From Planctomycetota bacterium (GTDB lineage Bacteria > Planctomycetota > UBA1135): a stretch of DNA of 64,000 nt. Below the pieces are notes generated by a model that saw only the letters and a list, made by a program, of their open reading frames with translations, did not search any database and was not told where the DNA came from. The position numbers and the translations under genes were made by a program. The stretch spans positions 186,001-250,000 of the forward strand of contig JAAESM010000004.1 in NCBI GenBank assembly GCA_024229395.1. Direction: 5' to 3'. Positions 34,649 to 43,721 of this stretch are shown here, piece after piece. Every line of letters starts with the position of its first letter. Positions within the stretch are counted from its first letter, which is position 1.

Positions 34649-35937
34649 CTCCTGCACGATTGTTACTTGGTTGTTTGCTGCTGGCTGCTGCCGGCTTCGG
34701 TTTATGGAAGTTGGCTGATCAAAGTGGTGATCAGAAACCATTTGTCGAACTGCCCGAGGAAGTCGAATCACCGATGATGAGTGGTGACATGGCTTTGCTC
34801 GATCGTTTCGTGCTGGAGCAACCGCGCTATGGCATCAGCGTGCGCATCGACAAGCAAGAGGATCGATGGATGATCACCGAACCTTTGGTCGATCTACCTG
34901 AACCGATGGCCATCAGCTACACGCTGCAAGTACTCTTCGGCGATGACTGGCAAGCCGCTCCAGATGACTGGGCTGGACAATCGCACGAAGACCTAGGCCT
35001 GGAACCTGCCGCTGCCTTGATCGAGTTGCGTTACAGCAATGGCGAAACCGAATTGTTGAAGATCGGTGCCGAGGAACAGACCGGGCGTTGGCGCGTGGCC
35101 GAACGCAACGGCGAACTATTTCGCTTCCCGATCGCTGCTTTCCGACGTTTGGTGCAACCCACCGTGCTATGGCGCGATCACCGCATGCAACCCTTCGGCG
35201 TCAACGTTGACCACGTGGTGTGGCAACCGCTCGAAGGCCAAGCCTTGGAGCTGGAACGTGAGGGCAGCCGCTGGTATCTGCGCAAACCATTCTCGTCGCC
35301 ACTCAGCGATCAGGCCTTCCCATATCTAATGCAGATGTTGGGGTGGCGGGTCGACAGCATGGGCTCCTTACCAAGTGCTGAGATGGCCTTCGAGAAACCG
35401 CTGGGGGCTTTGACCCTCAGCCAAGGTGGATCCACCGTGCAGCTTCAGATTCACCTTGATGGCATCACCTCCGACCAGCGTGATTACCCGATCGCCTACT
35501 CGGAGCGCGCCTTCAGCTTCTTGGAATTGGAATTGGATGAGATCCGCAGTAATCGCGTGTTGGACCTGGACACCAGTCAGATTTCCTCGGTGCAGGTCGA
35601 GTACGGCAACAACAAACGCATCTACCGCAAACGCCCGGAAGGTTGGATCAACATCAACGACGACGCCATCGTGCCAGAGCAGTCGGCTTTCATCGCAGCA
35701 GTCGTCGAACATGGCGCCTTGCTCGAACGTGGCGAGTCCGTGGAATTGCCACAAGGTGCGCCTTCCGGTCGCATCCTGTTCTCGATCTCACGAACTCCCA
35801 AGGAACGTGGCTCGACCATCCTGCAATGGTGGGTCGATGATCAGGATCGTAATCTGGTAGCGACTAGCAAGGCCACCGATGCCTCAGTCTCGAGTATCAA
35901 CTTCGAGTTAGGCGTGCGCGATTTATTCGGCTTCTAG
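34645..35937 (+). CDS. DUF4340 domain protein
   Basis: A 430-residue protein from ATG 34645, overlapping the previous stop by 4 nt. One N-terminal membrane helix (LLLGCLLLAAAGFGLWKL) is followed by a strand-rich outer region with DUF4340-type repeats: RFVLEQPRYGISVRIDKQEDRWMITEPL, and a second copy HVVWQPLEGQALELEREGSRWYLRKPF. DUF4340 proteins regularly close GldA/F/G-like operons, so it is probably a periplasmic partner of this exporter. Confidence 0.82.
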   Translation: MTPARLLLGCLLLAAAGFGLWKLADQSGDQKPFVELPEEVESPMMSGDMALLDRFVLEQPRYGISVRIDKQEDRWMITEPLVDLPEPMAISYTLQVLFGDDWQAAPDDWAGQSHEDLGLEPAAALIELRYSNGETELLKIGAEEQTGRWRVAERNGELFRFPIAAFRRLVQPTVLWRDHRMQPFGVNVDHVVWQPLEGQALELEREGSRWYLRKPFSSPLSDQAFPYLMQMLGWRVDSMGSLPSAEMAFEKPLGALTLSQGGSTVQLQIHLDGITSDQRDYPIAYSERAFSFLELELDEIRSNRVLDLDTSQISSVQVEYGNNKRIYRKRPEGWININDDAIVPEQSAFIAAVVEHGALLERGESVELPQGAPSGRILFSISRTPKERGSTILQWWVDDQDRNLVATSKATDASVSSINFELGVRDLFGF

Positions 35938-36006
35938 GGGAGCGAAATCGCCCCAAACCTCGGGCTGGCCTTATTGGGCCATCACTCTGGGGCAGAATCG
36001 CCCCAG
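35937..36006. terminator. Tandem hairpins at the convergent DUF4340/purN end
   Basis: GGGGAGCG...CGCCCC (35937-35954, AAAT loop) stands first. A TGGCC...GGCCA pair follows near 35965-35980. CTGGGGC (35987-35993) then pairs perfectly with GCCCCAG (36000-36006), inside the purN 3' end. Together they could stop transcription from both sides. Confidence 0.5.
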
Positions 36007-36617
36007 AAAATCTGGTTGTCATGCCAGGTCAGGCGCCCATCGATCAATAATTCCAAAGCCTCCGGGAAGGCTTCAGTCTCGGCAGCGAAGACTTTGACAG
36101 CAACTTCGTCGGCAGTCTCTTCACCGCTCAAAGGCACGGCGGTCTGCAGCACCACTGGACCTTGGTCGTATTCAGAAGTGGCGAAGTGCACTGTGCAACC
36201 ACTAACCGGCACACCATCCTTGACCACGGCTTCGTGGACATGATGTCCCCAGAAACCCTTGCCGCCATAAGCTGGCAATAACGCGGGGTGGATGTTCAAC
36301 ACGCGGCCTTCCAACTGTGGCGGGATCGGCAGCAGCTGCAACCAACCAGCCAGGATCACCCAATCCGGACGTGACTCCAAGATCGCACCAATCAATAAGT
36401 CATTGCGACGATCACGGTCGGGATAGTTCTTCGGGCCGATTACCAACACCGGCAACTGCAAGCGCCTTGCGCGTTCGGTAGCGCCAAGGTCACTACTGGA
36501 AACGATGACCAAGCAGATTTCGGCATCGAGATGCCCGCTCTGGATGCGAGCGTAAAGGTTCTCGAGAGTGCGGCCGCCACCAGAGGCGAGCACCACCAAG
36601 CGCGCGCAAGGTCTCAC
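35982..36617 (-). CDS. purN: Phosphoribosylglycinamide formyltransferase PurN
   Basis: Transfers formyl from 10-formyl-THF to GAR in purine synthesis. The protein has 211 residues from GTG 36617 (overlapping the kinase stop as GTGA). It starts LVVLASGGGRTLENLYARI, a variant of the usual SGxGSN. The catalytic set is present: WVILAGWLQLLP, RVLNIHPALLPAYGGKGFWG (Asn and His) and the Asp in YDQGPVV. Last gene of yggS-kinase-purN. Confidence 0.93.
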   Translation of the reverse strand: MRPCARLVVLASGGGRTLENLYARIQSGHLDAEICLVIVSSSDLGATERARRLQLPVLVIGPKNYPDRDRRNDLLIGAILESRPDWVILAGWLQLLPIPPQLEGRVLNIHPALLPAYGGKGFWGHHVHEAVVKDGVPVSGCTVHFATSEYDQGPVVLQTAVPLSGEETADEVAVKVFAAETEAFPEALELLIDGRLTWHDNQIFWGDSAPE

Positions 36618-39199
36618 GGCGTGAAGCCCCAGAACGATGCACCGTTGGAGCTCCAGGCAGACAACAGCGAGAAGTGTTCACCGAGTCCACGTGCATGCAA
36701 TAAGGCGTCGTAAGCATCGCTGCCAGCTAGCGCTTCGCTGAGCTCAAGCATCTGCTGCAAGGCCATCCATTCGGATTGCATTGGCTCCGCCATGGCTTCC
36801 GACGTTTGCAAGACATCAAGCCAACCACTGACGGCCAAGACGACATTGTTGGCGGCAGCGGCTGATGGTGGAGCCTGCCCCCAAGCCTGAAGGTGACGCG
36901 CCAAAGATGCCTCAGCAATGAGCAGCTGTAAGGCCTGGCGATCGGGCAGATTACCATCCTTGGCCGGGCCTAAAACCTGGTCAAGGAAGGTCGAGAAGGC
37001 CTGCGGATACAGGAAGGCGCTCCATGGGTCGGTGCGTGCAACGCGTTCGCCGTTGACCTGAATCATGATGGTGACGCCGTCGGGATTAGCCTCGGTGGCA
37101 TAAGCACGCTTTCCACCGATGGGTTCGGTGATCTGGATCTGTTCCGACGCGTTCAAACGCGCGAAGACTTGCTCCATGGCACGTTGCGCAGAAGTGAACA
37201 ACTCTGAACGCGCAGCAATGGCTTGAGCCAAGCCCGGATGCGCACAATCAGCAGCAGCCTGTTCCAAGGAAGCAACGGCGGCAGCGAAGTCCATCCGCTC
37301 GACAGCAGCTAAGGCACCATCTTGCAAGGCTTCCACAGCAGCGAGGCGGGTTCCCTCAAAGGCTTTTTCCAAGGCGGTCTGTTCGGCAACTACAGCAGCA
37401 CTGGCCAAGTCATCAACTTGATGCTGCCATTCCGATACGCCACGCACGGCACCATTCATGGCGGCAGCGAATTGATCGCGTAAGCTGGCGGCTTCGGTCC
37501 ATTTCTCAGCGGACAACAAGGAAGCGTGCTCGGTCTTCCAAGCAAAGGCAGCATCTTTACTGGAGTTATCGACGCGACTCCAAAGCGGCACCAACAAGTC
37601 TGCGCTCAGGGAACTTGCAGCTAGGCTCGCCTGTGCTTCGCCGTATTTTTGCTGCTTCAACAAGCTCTGCAGACTGGTCTCGAGCTCGGCCAAGGCGAGG
37701 CGTCGGGCTTCGGCTGCGGCATCGACGACCGGGTCATTAGATTCGGTGTTCGGCGTGCCTGGTTCTGGCAAATCCCCAAGGCGCTCCAACTCATCAAGGG
37801 CCTGCATGCGAAACTCGCTTTCAGGGTTCTGACTGAGGAACTCCATCAAGGCCGCTTCACGATCAGCACCTTCAGCGACGGCCATGGCACGCGTGAAGGC
37901 AACCTCAACTTCAAGGCGTGCATTTCGATCGCGCTCCTCTTGGGCATCGGGCGACTCGACCTCAACGATCACCGGACCCTTCTCACTGGTCAAGACTGAG
38001 TACAAGGAAACACCGACCGCCACGACAGCAAGAGCCAGCACGCCAAGCAGCAAGTTGTTGGATTTCTTGACCTCGAGTAGAGCCTGGATCTCTTCGGCTA
38101 TTTCATCGGCACTGGCCGGACGATCATCCGGGTTCTTGGCCATTAACCATTCGAGTACCTCTTGCACTGCAGCCGGCGCATCGACGCCATGCTCCTTAAG
38201 GCTCGGGATGAGGGAGTCGCGATGGCTGCGCAGAATGTCACGCACGCTCTCACCTTGATAAGGAGTCTTGCCGGTGAGTAGGCGGAACAGGGTGCAGCCC
38301 AAGCTGTAGAAATCCGAACGGAAATCGATGTGCTCGCCGCTGACACATTCCGGCGCCATAAAGTGTGGGGTGCCTCCGGCGGCCTGAGCCTCGACCATGC
38401 CACGCGTTGCGGCCATGCCCAAGTCCGCGAGCTTGGTGCGACCATCGATGGTCAACATCAAGTTCTCGGGTTTGATGTCGCGGTGCACCAACTTATGTTC
38501 GCGCGCGAAACGCAAGGCTTCGACGCAATCCAACATGAACACGAAAGCCTCGCGCCATGGCAAACTGCCCTTCTCTTCGAGTAGTTGTTCCAGGTCACCA
38601 CCCGGCACCAATTCCATGGCGAAGAAATGCAGCCCGCGTTCGAAGCCGACGTCGTAGACCTGCACCAAGTTTGGATGCGACAGGCGCCCAGCGGCAACCG
38701 CTTCACGCTTGAAAGAAGCGACTGCAAGTGGTGACTTCTTGGCAGCTTTGGGATCAAGAATCTTCAGCGCAACTTCACGATCCAGGTTGATCTGGATGGC
38801 GCGGTAGACCACACCGACCGAACCATTACCGAGACGGTCAACAATGCGATAGCCACCGAGATCGGTGCCGACCAATGGATCCACCACCGGGGCGTCGCCC
38901 TCGGCCTGCAGGCTCCACTGTTGGTCCTCGAAAGAGCAGATCACGTTATGACCGAACTTGACCTCTGCGATATCGCGCACCTTGCCATCGACTAGGAAGC
39001 CAAGGCCACCGCGGCCGCTCAACTTAATGCTGCCGCGATCGCTGCTCTCGGCAACGAAGCCGGCACGAGATTCCGGATCTTGGTGCAGCCGATCAAGCTC
39101 GCCACTTGCAGAGACGAGTAGGTAAAGCGGCGCATCGCGAAGCACAAAGGCTCCACCATGGTCAAGACCAGCTTGGTTCCAGCGCAGGCGTGTGGTCAA
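36614..39199 (-). CDS. Hanks-type Ser/Thr kinase with large extracellular domain
   Basis: An 861-residue membrane kinase starting at TTG 39199. Residues 1-100 are a small strand-rich domain (SDRGSIKLSGRGGLGFLVDGK ... FGHNVICSFEDQQWSL), perhaps a degenerate FHA domain. The kinase spans about 117-375: GNGSVGVVYRA, Lys146 in EVALKIL, HRDIKPENL (Asp241), DLG at 259-261 instead of DFG, and GGTPHFMAPE. One membrane helix lies at 382-403. The remaining 455 residues are outside and helix-rich, with no motif I know. It sits between yggS (2 nt gap) and purN (4 nt overlap). Confidence 0.9.
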   Translation of the reverse strand: MTTRLRWNQAGLDHGGAFVLRDAPLYLLVSASGELDRLHQDPESRAGFVAESSDRGSIKLSGRGGLGFLVDGKVRDIAEVKFGHNVICSFEDQQWSLQAEGDAPVVDPLVGTDLGGYRIVDRLGNGSVGVVYRAIQINLDREVALKILDPKAAKKSPLAVASFKREAVAAGRLSHPNLVQVYDVGFERGLHFFAMELVPGGDLEQLLEEKGSLPWREAFVFMLDCVEALRFAREHKLVHRDIKPENLMLTIDGRTKLADLGMAATRGMVEAQAAGGTPHFMAPECVSGEHIDFRSDFYSLGCTLFRLLTGKTPYQGESVRDILRSHRDSLIPSLKEHGVDAPAAVQEVLEWLMAKNPDDRPASADEIAEEIQALLEVKKSNNLLLGVLALAVVAVGVSLYSVLTSEKGPVIVEVESPDAQEERDRNARLEVEVAFTRAMAVAEGADREAALMEFLSQNPESEFRMQALDELERLGDLPEPGTPNTESNDPVVDAAAEARRLALAELETSLQSLLKQQKYGEAQASLAASSLSADLLVPLWSRVDNSSKDAAFAWKTEHASLLSAEKWTEAASLRDQFAAAMNGAVRGVSEWQHQVDDLASAAVVAEQTALEKAFEGTRLAAVEALQDGALAAVERMDFAAAVASLEQAAADCAHPGLAQAIAARSELFTSAQRAMEQVFARLNASEQIQITEPIGGKRAYATEANPDGVTIMIQVNGERVARTDPWSAFLYPQAFSTFLDQVLGPAKDGNLPDRQALQLLIAEASLARHLQAWGQAPPSAAAANNVVLAVSGWLDVLQTSEAMAEPMQSEWMALQQMLELSEALAGSDAYDALLHARGLGEHFSLLSAWSSNGASFWGFTP

Positions 39200-39201
39200 A
39201 A

Positions 39202-39888
39202 TCAGTCGGCAGTCGGGGACGGGAAGATGGCTCGTCCAACTCTTACTAGGTTAGCCCCTTCCTCGATGGCGGTTTCAAAGTCAGCGGACATCCCCATGGA
39301 AAGCAGGGCGTTGGGGGCGAGACGGCCCTCAGATTGTAAGTCCTGGAAGCGCCGATGCAGGCTGGCGAAGATGCTTCTTAGTTCCGAATCGGCGACATTG
39401 GCCAACGCCAAGGTCATCAAGCCGGCGCAATGAAGGCGCTGACTGGCCAGTACTTCATCGACGAGGGCATCGAGATTCTCCAAAGTGCTGCCATAACGCC
39501 CATCTTCAGGGTGCAGATTGACCTGCAATAGCACCGGATAAGGGGCGGCATCTTGTTCATCCAGGACCCGCTCCATGCGACCCAAGGTGCGGCTTTCTCC
39601 GAGTGCTTGGAAGAGGTTCGAAGCCGCCAGCCCACGTCGTACTTTCTTACCTTGCAGTGGTCCAAGCAGATGCCATTCGGCTTGCGGCAATACCGCGCGA
39701 TGTTCTTCCAAGGCTTGCACGCGGTTGTGCCCGAAGAGCCGCTGACCCGCTTGCCAAGCCTCTCTTAAGGTCTCCGGGGTGGCGGTCTTGGCCACCGCAA
39801 CAAGTTGCACTTCTTCACCCGATCTTGCGGCTTTTTCGGCGGCTTGATCGATGCGGCGACGTATTTCGGCGAGGCGTTCAGCAGTCAT
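39202..39888 (-). CDS. yggS: YggS family PLP-binding protein
   Basis: A 228-residue PLP homeostasis protein of the alanine-racemase-like barrel fold. From ATG 39888 (an upstream frame extension reads into the ald promoter and is not family-like) it shows QLVAVAKTATPETLREAW with the PLP-binding lysine, FGHNRVQ, WHLLGPLQGKKV, LLQVNLHPEDGRYG and the terminal SMGMSADFETAIEEGANLVRVGRAIF. It is divergent from ald. Confidence 0.94.
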   Translation of the reverse strand: MTAERLAEIRRRIDQAAEKAARSGEEVQLVAVAKTATPETLREAWQAGQRLFGHNRVQALEEHRAVLPQAEWHLLGPLQGKKVRRGLAASNLFQALGESRTLGRMERVLDEQDAAPYPVLLQVNLHPEDGRYGSTLENLDALVDEVLASQRLHCAGLMTLALANVADSELRSIFASLHRRFQDLQSEGRLAPNALLSMGMSADFETAIEEGANLVRVGRAIFPSPTAD

Positions 39889-39953
39889 CAGGGCTTTCCG
39901 TTTTGAAGGCGGGGAAAATCGCAGCTTCTCTAGGGACTTTAATGCGGCGGACC

Positions 39954-39959
39954 TAGAAT
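39954..39959 (+). promoter_or_regulatory. TAGAAT -10-like box before ald
   Basis: TAGAAT lies 26 nt upstream of ATG 39986; GGAAAG between them is the ribosome binding site. No clear -35. Confidence 0.35.
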
Positions 39960-39985
39960 ATGGCACTTCCAACCCTGGAAAGCAC

Positions 39986-41104
39986 ATGATTCTCGGCATC
40001 CCTAAAGAAATCAAGGTCCTCGAAGCACGAGTCGCATTGACTCCCGCCGGCGCACACACGTTGGTGGAAGCAGGCCACGAGGTACTCATCGAAACATCTG
40101 CTGGTGGCGGCTCCGGCTTCACCGATCAGGAGTACATCGATGCCGGCGCAAAGATCTTGCCGAACGCCGACGACGTCTGGGCGCAGGCAGAAATGATCGT
40201 CAAGGTGAAGGAGCCACAGCCAGTGGAGATCGCCCGCGCGCGCCCTGGCCAGACCATCTTCACTTACTTCCACTTCGCTGCGGATCGTGAACTGACCGAA
40301 GGCATGGTCGCCACTGGCGCCCATTGCTTTGCTTATGAGACCTTGGAAGTCGGACGCCATCTGCCACTGCTGACTCCCATGTCGGAAGTCGCCGGTCGCA
40401 TGTCGGTGCAGGAAGGCGCCAAGTGCTTGCAGGCACCTCAAGGTGGCCGCGGCGTATTGCTCGGTGGCTTGCCGGGTGTAGCGCCTGCCAACGTCATGAT
40501 CCTTGGTGGTGGGGTAGTCGGTACCCAAGCCGCATGGATGGCTGCCGGTCTCGGCGCCAACGTCTACATCTTCGACGTTGACCTGGAGCGCATGCGTTAC
40601 CTTGAAGACGTCATGCCCCAAAACGTGACCACCATCTACAGTAACCGTGGTGCGATTCGCGAAATGTTGCCGCATACTGATCTTCTGATTGGTGCCGTGT
40701 TGGTCACCGGTGCACGCGCACCGAAGTTGGTCCTCGAAGATGATCTCAAGATCATGATGGAAGGCTCTGTCATTGTCGACGTGGCAGTCGACCAAGGCGG
40801 CTGCATCGAAACCTGCCGTCCGACCACCCACGAGGAACCGACCTTCGTCATCGATGGCGTGGTGCATTACTGCGTGGCCAACATGCCTGGTGCAGTACCT
40901 CGTACCAGTACCTTTGGCCTGACCAACGCGACCTTGCCTTATGTCATGCAGCTCGCCAACGTCGGCCCTAGGGATGCGGTGCTCAACGATACGCGCATGG
41001 CCACTTGCGCCAACACCTTGGCTGGCAAGTTGACCCACGAAGCGGTCGCCAAGGCTTTCGACATGGATTGGACTCCTGCTAAGGAAGTCGCAGCAACCCT
41101 TTAA
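39986..41104 (+). CDS. ald: Alanine dehydrogenase
   Basis: Reversibly deaminates L-alanine to pyruvate with NAD. From ATG 39986, with GGAAAG upstream, it is 372 residues, the family length. Blocks: [20 protein letters not shown], the substrate lysine in VKVKEPQP, the catalytic histidine in FTYFHFAAD, the Rossmann motif [11 protein letters not shown] with Asp in IFDVDLERM, and [20 protein letters not shown]. The frame is open upstream to 39851 but that part has no family similarity. Confidence 0.96.
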   Translation: MILGIPKEIKVLEARVALTPAGAHTLVEAGHEVLIETSAGGGSGFTDQEYIDAGAKILPNADDVWAQAEMIVKVKEPQPVEIARARPGQTIFTYFHFAADRELTEGMVATGAHCFAYETLEVGRHLPLLTPMSEVAGRMSVQEGAKCLQAPQGGRGVLLGGLPGVAPANVMILGGGVVGTQAAWMAAGLGANVYIFDVDLERMRYLEDVMPQNVTTIYSNRGAIREMLPHTDLLIGAVLVTGARAPKLVLEDDLKIMMEGSVIVDVAVDQGGCIETCRPTTHEEPTFVIDGVVHYCVANMPGAVPRTSTFGLTNATLPYVMQLANVGPRDAVLNDTRMATCANTLAGKLTHEAVAKAFDMDWTPAKEVAATL

Positions 41105-41128
41105 TCCAAATCCGTTAACGAGTACTGA

Positions 41129-41935
41129 ATGCCTATCCTCGCGATCGTCTTGGTGCTCGCGGTCCTGCAAGGACTGACCGAATACCTGCCGGTGTCGTCG
41201 TCTGGGCACTTGGTGCTTGCCAAGCACTTCCTGCCAGGTGGTGAGAATCTTGCCGCCGACGCATCCCTCGAGGTCCTGCTACATGTGGGCACCTTGGCAT
41301 CGGTGTTGTTGTTCTACCGCAAACGCGTGTGGAAACTGGCAATGGGTTTCTTCGGACAAGGCAAGGACTATCGTGAACAGCAACGCTTAATCTTCTTGTT
41401 GTTCGTTGCTTCGATTCCTGCAGGCCTGGTCGGTTTCGGTCTGGAAGGCCAGATTGATCGCTTATTCGCCACACCTTTACCGGCGTCGATCGCGTTGATC
41501 TTCACTGGTTGCGTGTTGTGGTATGCCAAACGTTTGCGCGTTGATGGAGATGACCTCACAGCGTTGACCTGGAAGGGTGCCCTGCTGATGGGGTGCATGC
41601 AAGCCTTCGCGATCCTGCCTGGTATTTCGCGTTCCGGTATGACCATCGTCACTGGCTTGCGCTTAGGTCTGTCGGCAGGAGACGCCGCCGCCTTCAGCTT
41701 CCTGATGTCGATCCCAGCGATCCTCGGTGCTGCCTTCGTCAAACTTGGCGATCTTGATACCGATACCGGCATGGGGGCCTTGGAAGTCAGCCTCGCACTT
41801 GGCACCAGCTTCTTGGTCGGCCTTGGCGCACTAGGGCTCTTGGTATGGCTCACGCGCCAACGCAAACTTCACCTGTTCTCGCCTTATTGTTGGGCGGTCG
41901 GTGGCCTGGCTTTGGTCGCAAGCTTGCTGCGTTAG
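41129..41935 (+). CDS. uppP: Undecaprenyl-diphosphatase UppP (BacA)
   Basis: Recycles the lipid carrier of peptidoglycan by hydrolysing undecaprenyl diphosphate. The 268 residues form about eight membrane helices. Both active-site motifs are present: LQGLTEYLPVSSSGHL and PGISRSGMTIVTGL. The gene follows ald by 24 nt and converges on an amidase gene, both concerned with peptidoglycan. Confidence 0.95.
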   Translation: MPILAIVLVLAVLQGLTEYLPVSSSGHLVLAKHFLPGGENLAADASLEVLLHVGTLASVLLFYRKRVWKLAMGFFGQGKDYREQQRLIFLLFVASIPAGLVGFGLEGQIDRLFATPLPASIALIFTGCVLWYAKRLRVDGDDLTALTWKGALLMGCMQAFAILPGISRSGMTIVTGLRLGLSAGDAAAFSFLMSIPAILGAAFVKLGDLDTDTGMGALEVSLALGTSFLVGLGALGLLVWLTRQRKLHLFSPYCWAVGGLALVASLLR

Positions 41936-41946
41936 GGGAGCGCAGC
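41926..41946. terminator. Short hairpin between uppP and the amidase gene
   Basis: GCTGCG (41926-41931) pairs with CGCAGC (41941-41946) across the uppP stop codon. It lies between converging genes 20 nt apart. Only six pairs, no T run. Confidence 0.3.
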
Positions 41947-41955
41947 TTGAAGCGA

Positions 41956-43041
41956 TCAGTTCGCCATACGGTAGCGACTGATCCAACGCGCCAGTTCATC
42001 ACCCGGGCACTCAGTATCCTTCAACTCACGGTGACCCTGCACCTTGTTGGCAGGGATTCCGTGCACCTCGCGCAACTGACCAAGCAACTTATCCAAGCAA
42101 ACTAACTGCTCTGAGGTTGGGCGCTGTGCGGTGGCATAAGAAGAACCACGATCCGGTTGTGAGGAGAAGTTACCCAGCAGACAGATGCCAATGTTGCCGA
42201 CATTATTGCTACCGGAAGCATGCGCACCTTGGGCGGTCATTGCACGTCCTTCAATCACGCGACCAGCGCGATCGATCATGTAGTGATAACCAATGTCGGC
42301 AAAGCCGCGGTCCTTCATATGAGTGCTCTGTACATTGCGCACTTCCGCAGCGCTGGCGTTCACCGAAGTTCCCGTCATTGGCTCAGCCGTGTGGTGCACG
42401 GCAATGCGATAAGGCGTGGTCATGCGATCCCAATTGGAACGCATCGGCGCAGCACCCCATTGTGACCGAGTCAAGTCCAGGTTCACAGCACCAGTGCTGA
42501 TGCTGGGGGCGGCTACTGCTGGGCCCTTGATGTGTGCTGCATCCAAGTAAACGCTCATGCGCTCCTCGATCACCGGCGAACTGGCCTCAACGAAATCACC
42601 ACCGGCCGCTGCCAACAAGTATTCAACTTCCTCCTGCGCCGGCTCCTGCAGATCCTCGCGCGAGCGTTCCAAGTGTGGCACGCCGAGGGCGACCTGCCCA
42701 TCCAGGAAGTACGACAAACCAATCCCGCGCTCAGCCTGAGCCATCTCGCGGGCGGCAAGACGTCCGCCTTTGGCCTCGTAGAAGGCGATTCGCGCCTCGC
42801 TGGCATTGCCAATCTCCAAGGACAGTTCACCCATAGCGAGACGAGCTTCACTGCGATCCTCGCTGGACAGGCGTGGCAGTTGGTGTTGCCACCACGCCAA
42901 TCGTTCTGAGGCGCTCATGTCGCCGGGGGGGGACATCACAGGGGGCTCCAAGCCCATCGATTTGGACTCAGGTGGAGTAGTGGCACAAGCCCCAAGAATC
43001 GGCACAAGTAGGGCCAGGGCGACGGCGGAACGAGACAGCAT
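41956..43041 (-). CDS. Lipoprotein N-acetylmuramoyl-L-alanine amidase (PGRP/Amidase_2)
   Basis: From ATG 43041 it is a 361-residue lipoprotein: MLSRSAVALALLVPILGAC has a lipobox with Cys19. Residues about 45-160 are helical, TPR-like. The amidase domain (about 185-355) has the zinc ligands in IAVHHTAEP and VQGHRELKDTECPGDEL (His and Cys), and the family block RGFADIGYHYMIDRAGRVIEGR. It cleaves the sugar-peptide bond of peptidoglycan. The longer upstream frame overlaps the divergent tmk and is rejected. Confidence 0.9.
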   Translation of the reverse strand: MLSRSAVALALLVPILGACATTPPESKSMGLEPPVMSPPGDMSASERLAWWQHQLPRLSSEDRSEARLAMGELSLEIGNASEARIAFYEAKGGRLAAREMAQAERGIGLSYFLDGQVALGVPHLERSREDLQEPAQEEVEYLLAAAGGDFVEASSPVIEERMSVYLDAAHIKGPAVAAPSISTGAVNLDLTRSQWGAAPMRSNWDRMTTPYRIAVHHTAEPMTGTSVNASAAEVRNVQSTHMKDRGFADIGYHYMIDRAGRVIEGRAMTAQGAHASGSNNVGNIGICLLGNFSSQPDRGSSYATAQRPTSEQLVCLDKLLGQLREVHGIPANKVQGHRELKDTECPGDELARWISRYRMAN

Positions 43042-43088
43042 GCCAGAGACTATCCGCCAACCCACCTCGATTTCTAGTGGGGCGCGTC

Positions 43089-43094
43089 TAGGAT
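43089..43094 (+). promoter_or_regulatory. TAGGAT -10-like box consistent with leaderless tmk
   Basis: TAGGAT ends 7 nt before ATG 43101, placing the transcript start on the codon. This would make 43101, not 43095, the true start. No Shine-Dalgarno sequence is present. Confidence 0.3.
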
Positions 43095-43721
43095 ATGCCC
43101 ATGACATCAGCCTTTTGGGTTCTCGAGGGCATGGACGGCTGCGGCAAGACAACGCAGGCCGAAAATTTAGTGGCTGCTCTGGAGGCCGATGGCCGCCAGC
43201 CGCTGCATCTGCGCGAGCCCGGCAGTACTGGCCTCGGTGAAGGCCTGCGCGCCATGCTGTTGGACAAGAAGCGCGCCGACTGGGATCCACGCTCCGAAGC
43301 ACTGATGTTCTTCGCCGCCCGTAACCAACTGCTGCGGGAATTGGTCGCCCCAGCCTTAGCCGCCGGCCACGATGTCGTCTGCGAACGCTTCACGCCATCC
43401 ACCCTGGCCTATCAGGGCCAGACCCCAGAGCTGCGCCAATGGGTGCTGGAGCTGGATCGCTTGGTGGTCGCCAAACAACGCCCGGACTGCGTCTTTATCC
43501 TCGACCTAGCTGCGGAAGACAGCTTCGCACGCGTCGGCGGCGACGTCGGCCATGACAGCTTTGAGGCGCGTGGCGTGAGTTTCCAACAAAAGGTTCGCGA
43601 AGGTTATCTGTCCTACGCGCAAGCCTTCCCGCAAGCTAGCAAGGTGATTGCGGTGGCCCAACGCAGCATTGAGGACATTGCTCAAGAGATTCTCGCCGTG
43701 ACACAGGATCGCCGCTCATGA
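43095..43721 (+). CDS. tmk: Thymidylate kinase
   Basis: Phosphorylates dTMP to dTDP. The protein is 208 residues (206 if ATG 43101 is used). P-loop EGMDGCGKTTQ, the LREPGSTGLGE dTMP-binding block, the DR-like ERFTPSTLAYQG and a C-terminal helix are visible. The usual lid arginines are partly replaced in AAEDSFARVGG. It overlaps holB by ATGA, the common tmk-holB pairing. Confidence 0.92.
   Translation: MPMTSAFWVLEGMDGCGKTTQAENLVAALEADGRQPLHLREPGSTGLGEGLRAMLLDKKRADWDPRSEALMFFAARNQLLRELVAPALAAGHDVVCERFTPSTLAYQGQTPELRQWVLELDRLVVAKQRPDCVFILDLAAEDSFARVGGDVGHDSFEARGVSFQQKVREGYLSYAQAFPQASKVIAVAQRSIEDIAQEILAVTQDRRS

Noticed and set aside
39953-41227. 424-codon minus-strand open frame opposite ald
   Set aside because: His/Asp/Val-rich antisense shadow of a clear alanine dehydrogenase; no family similarity.
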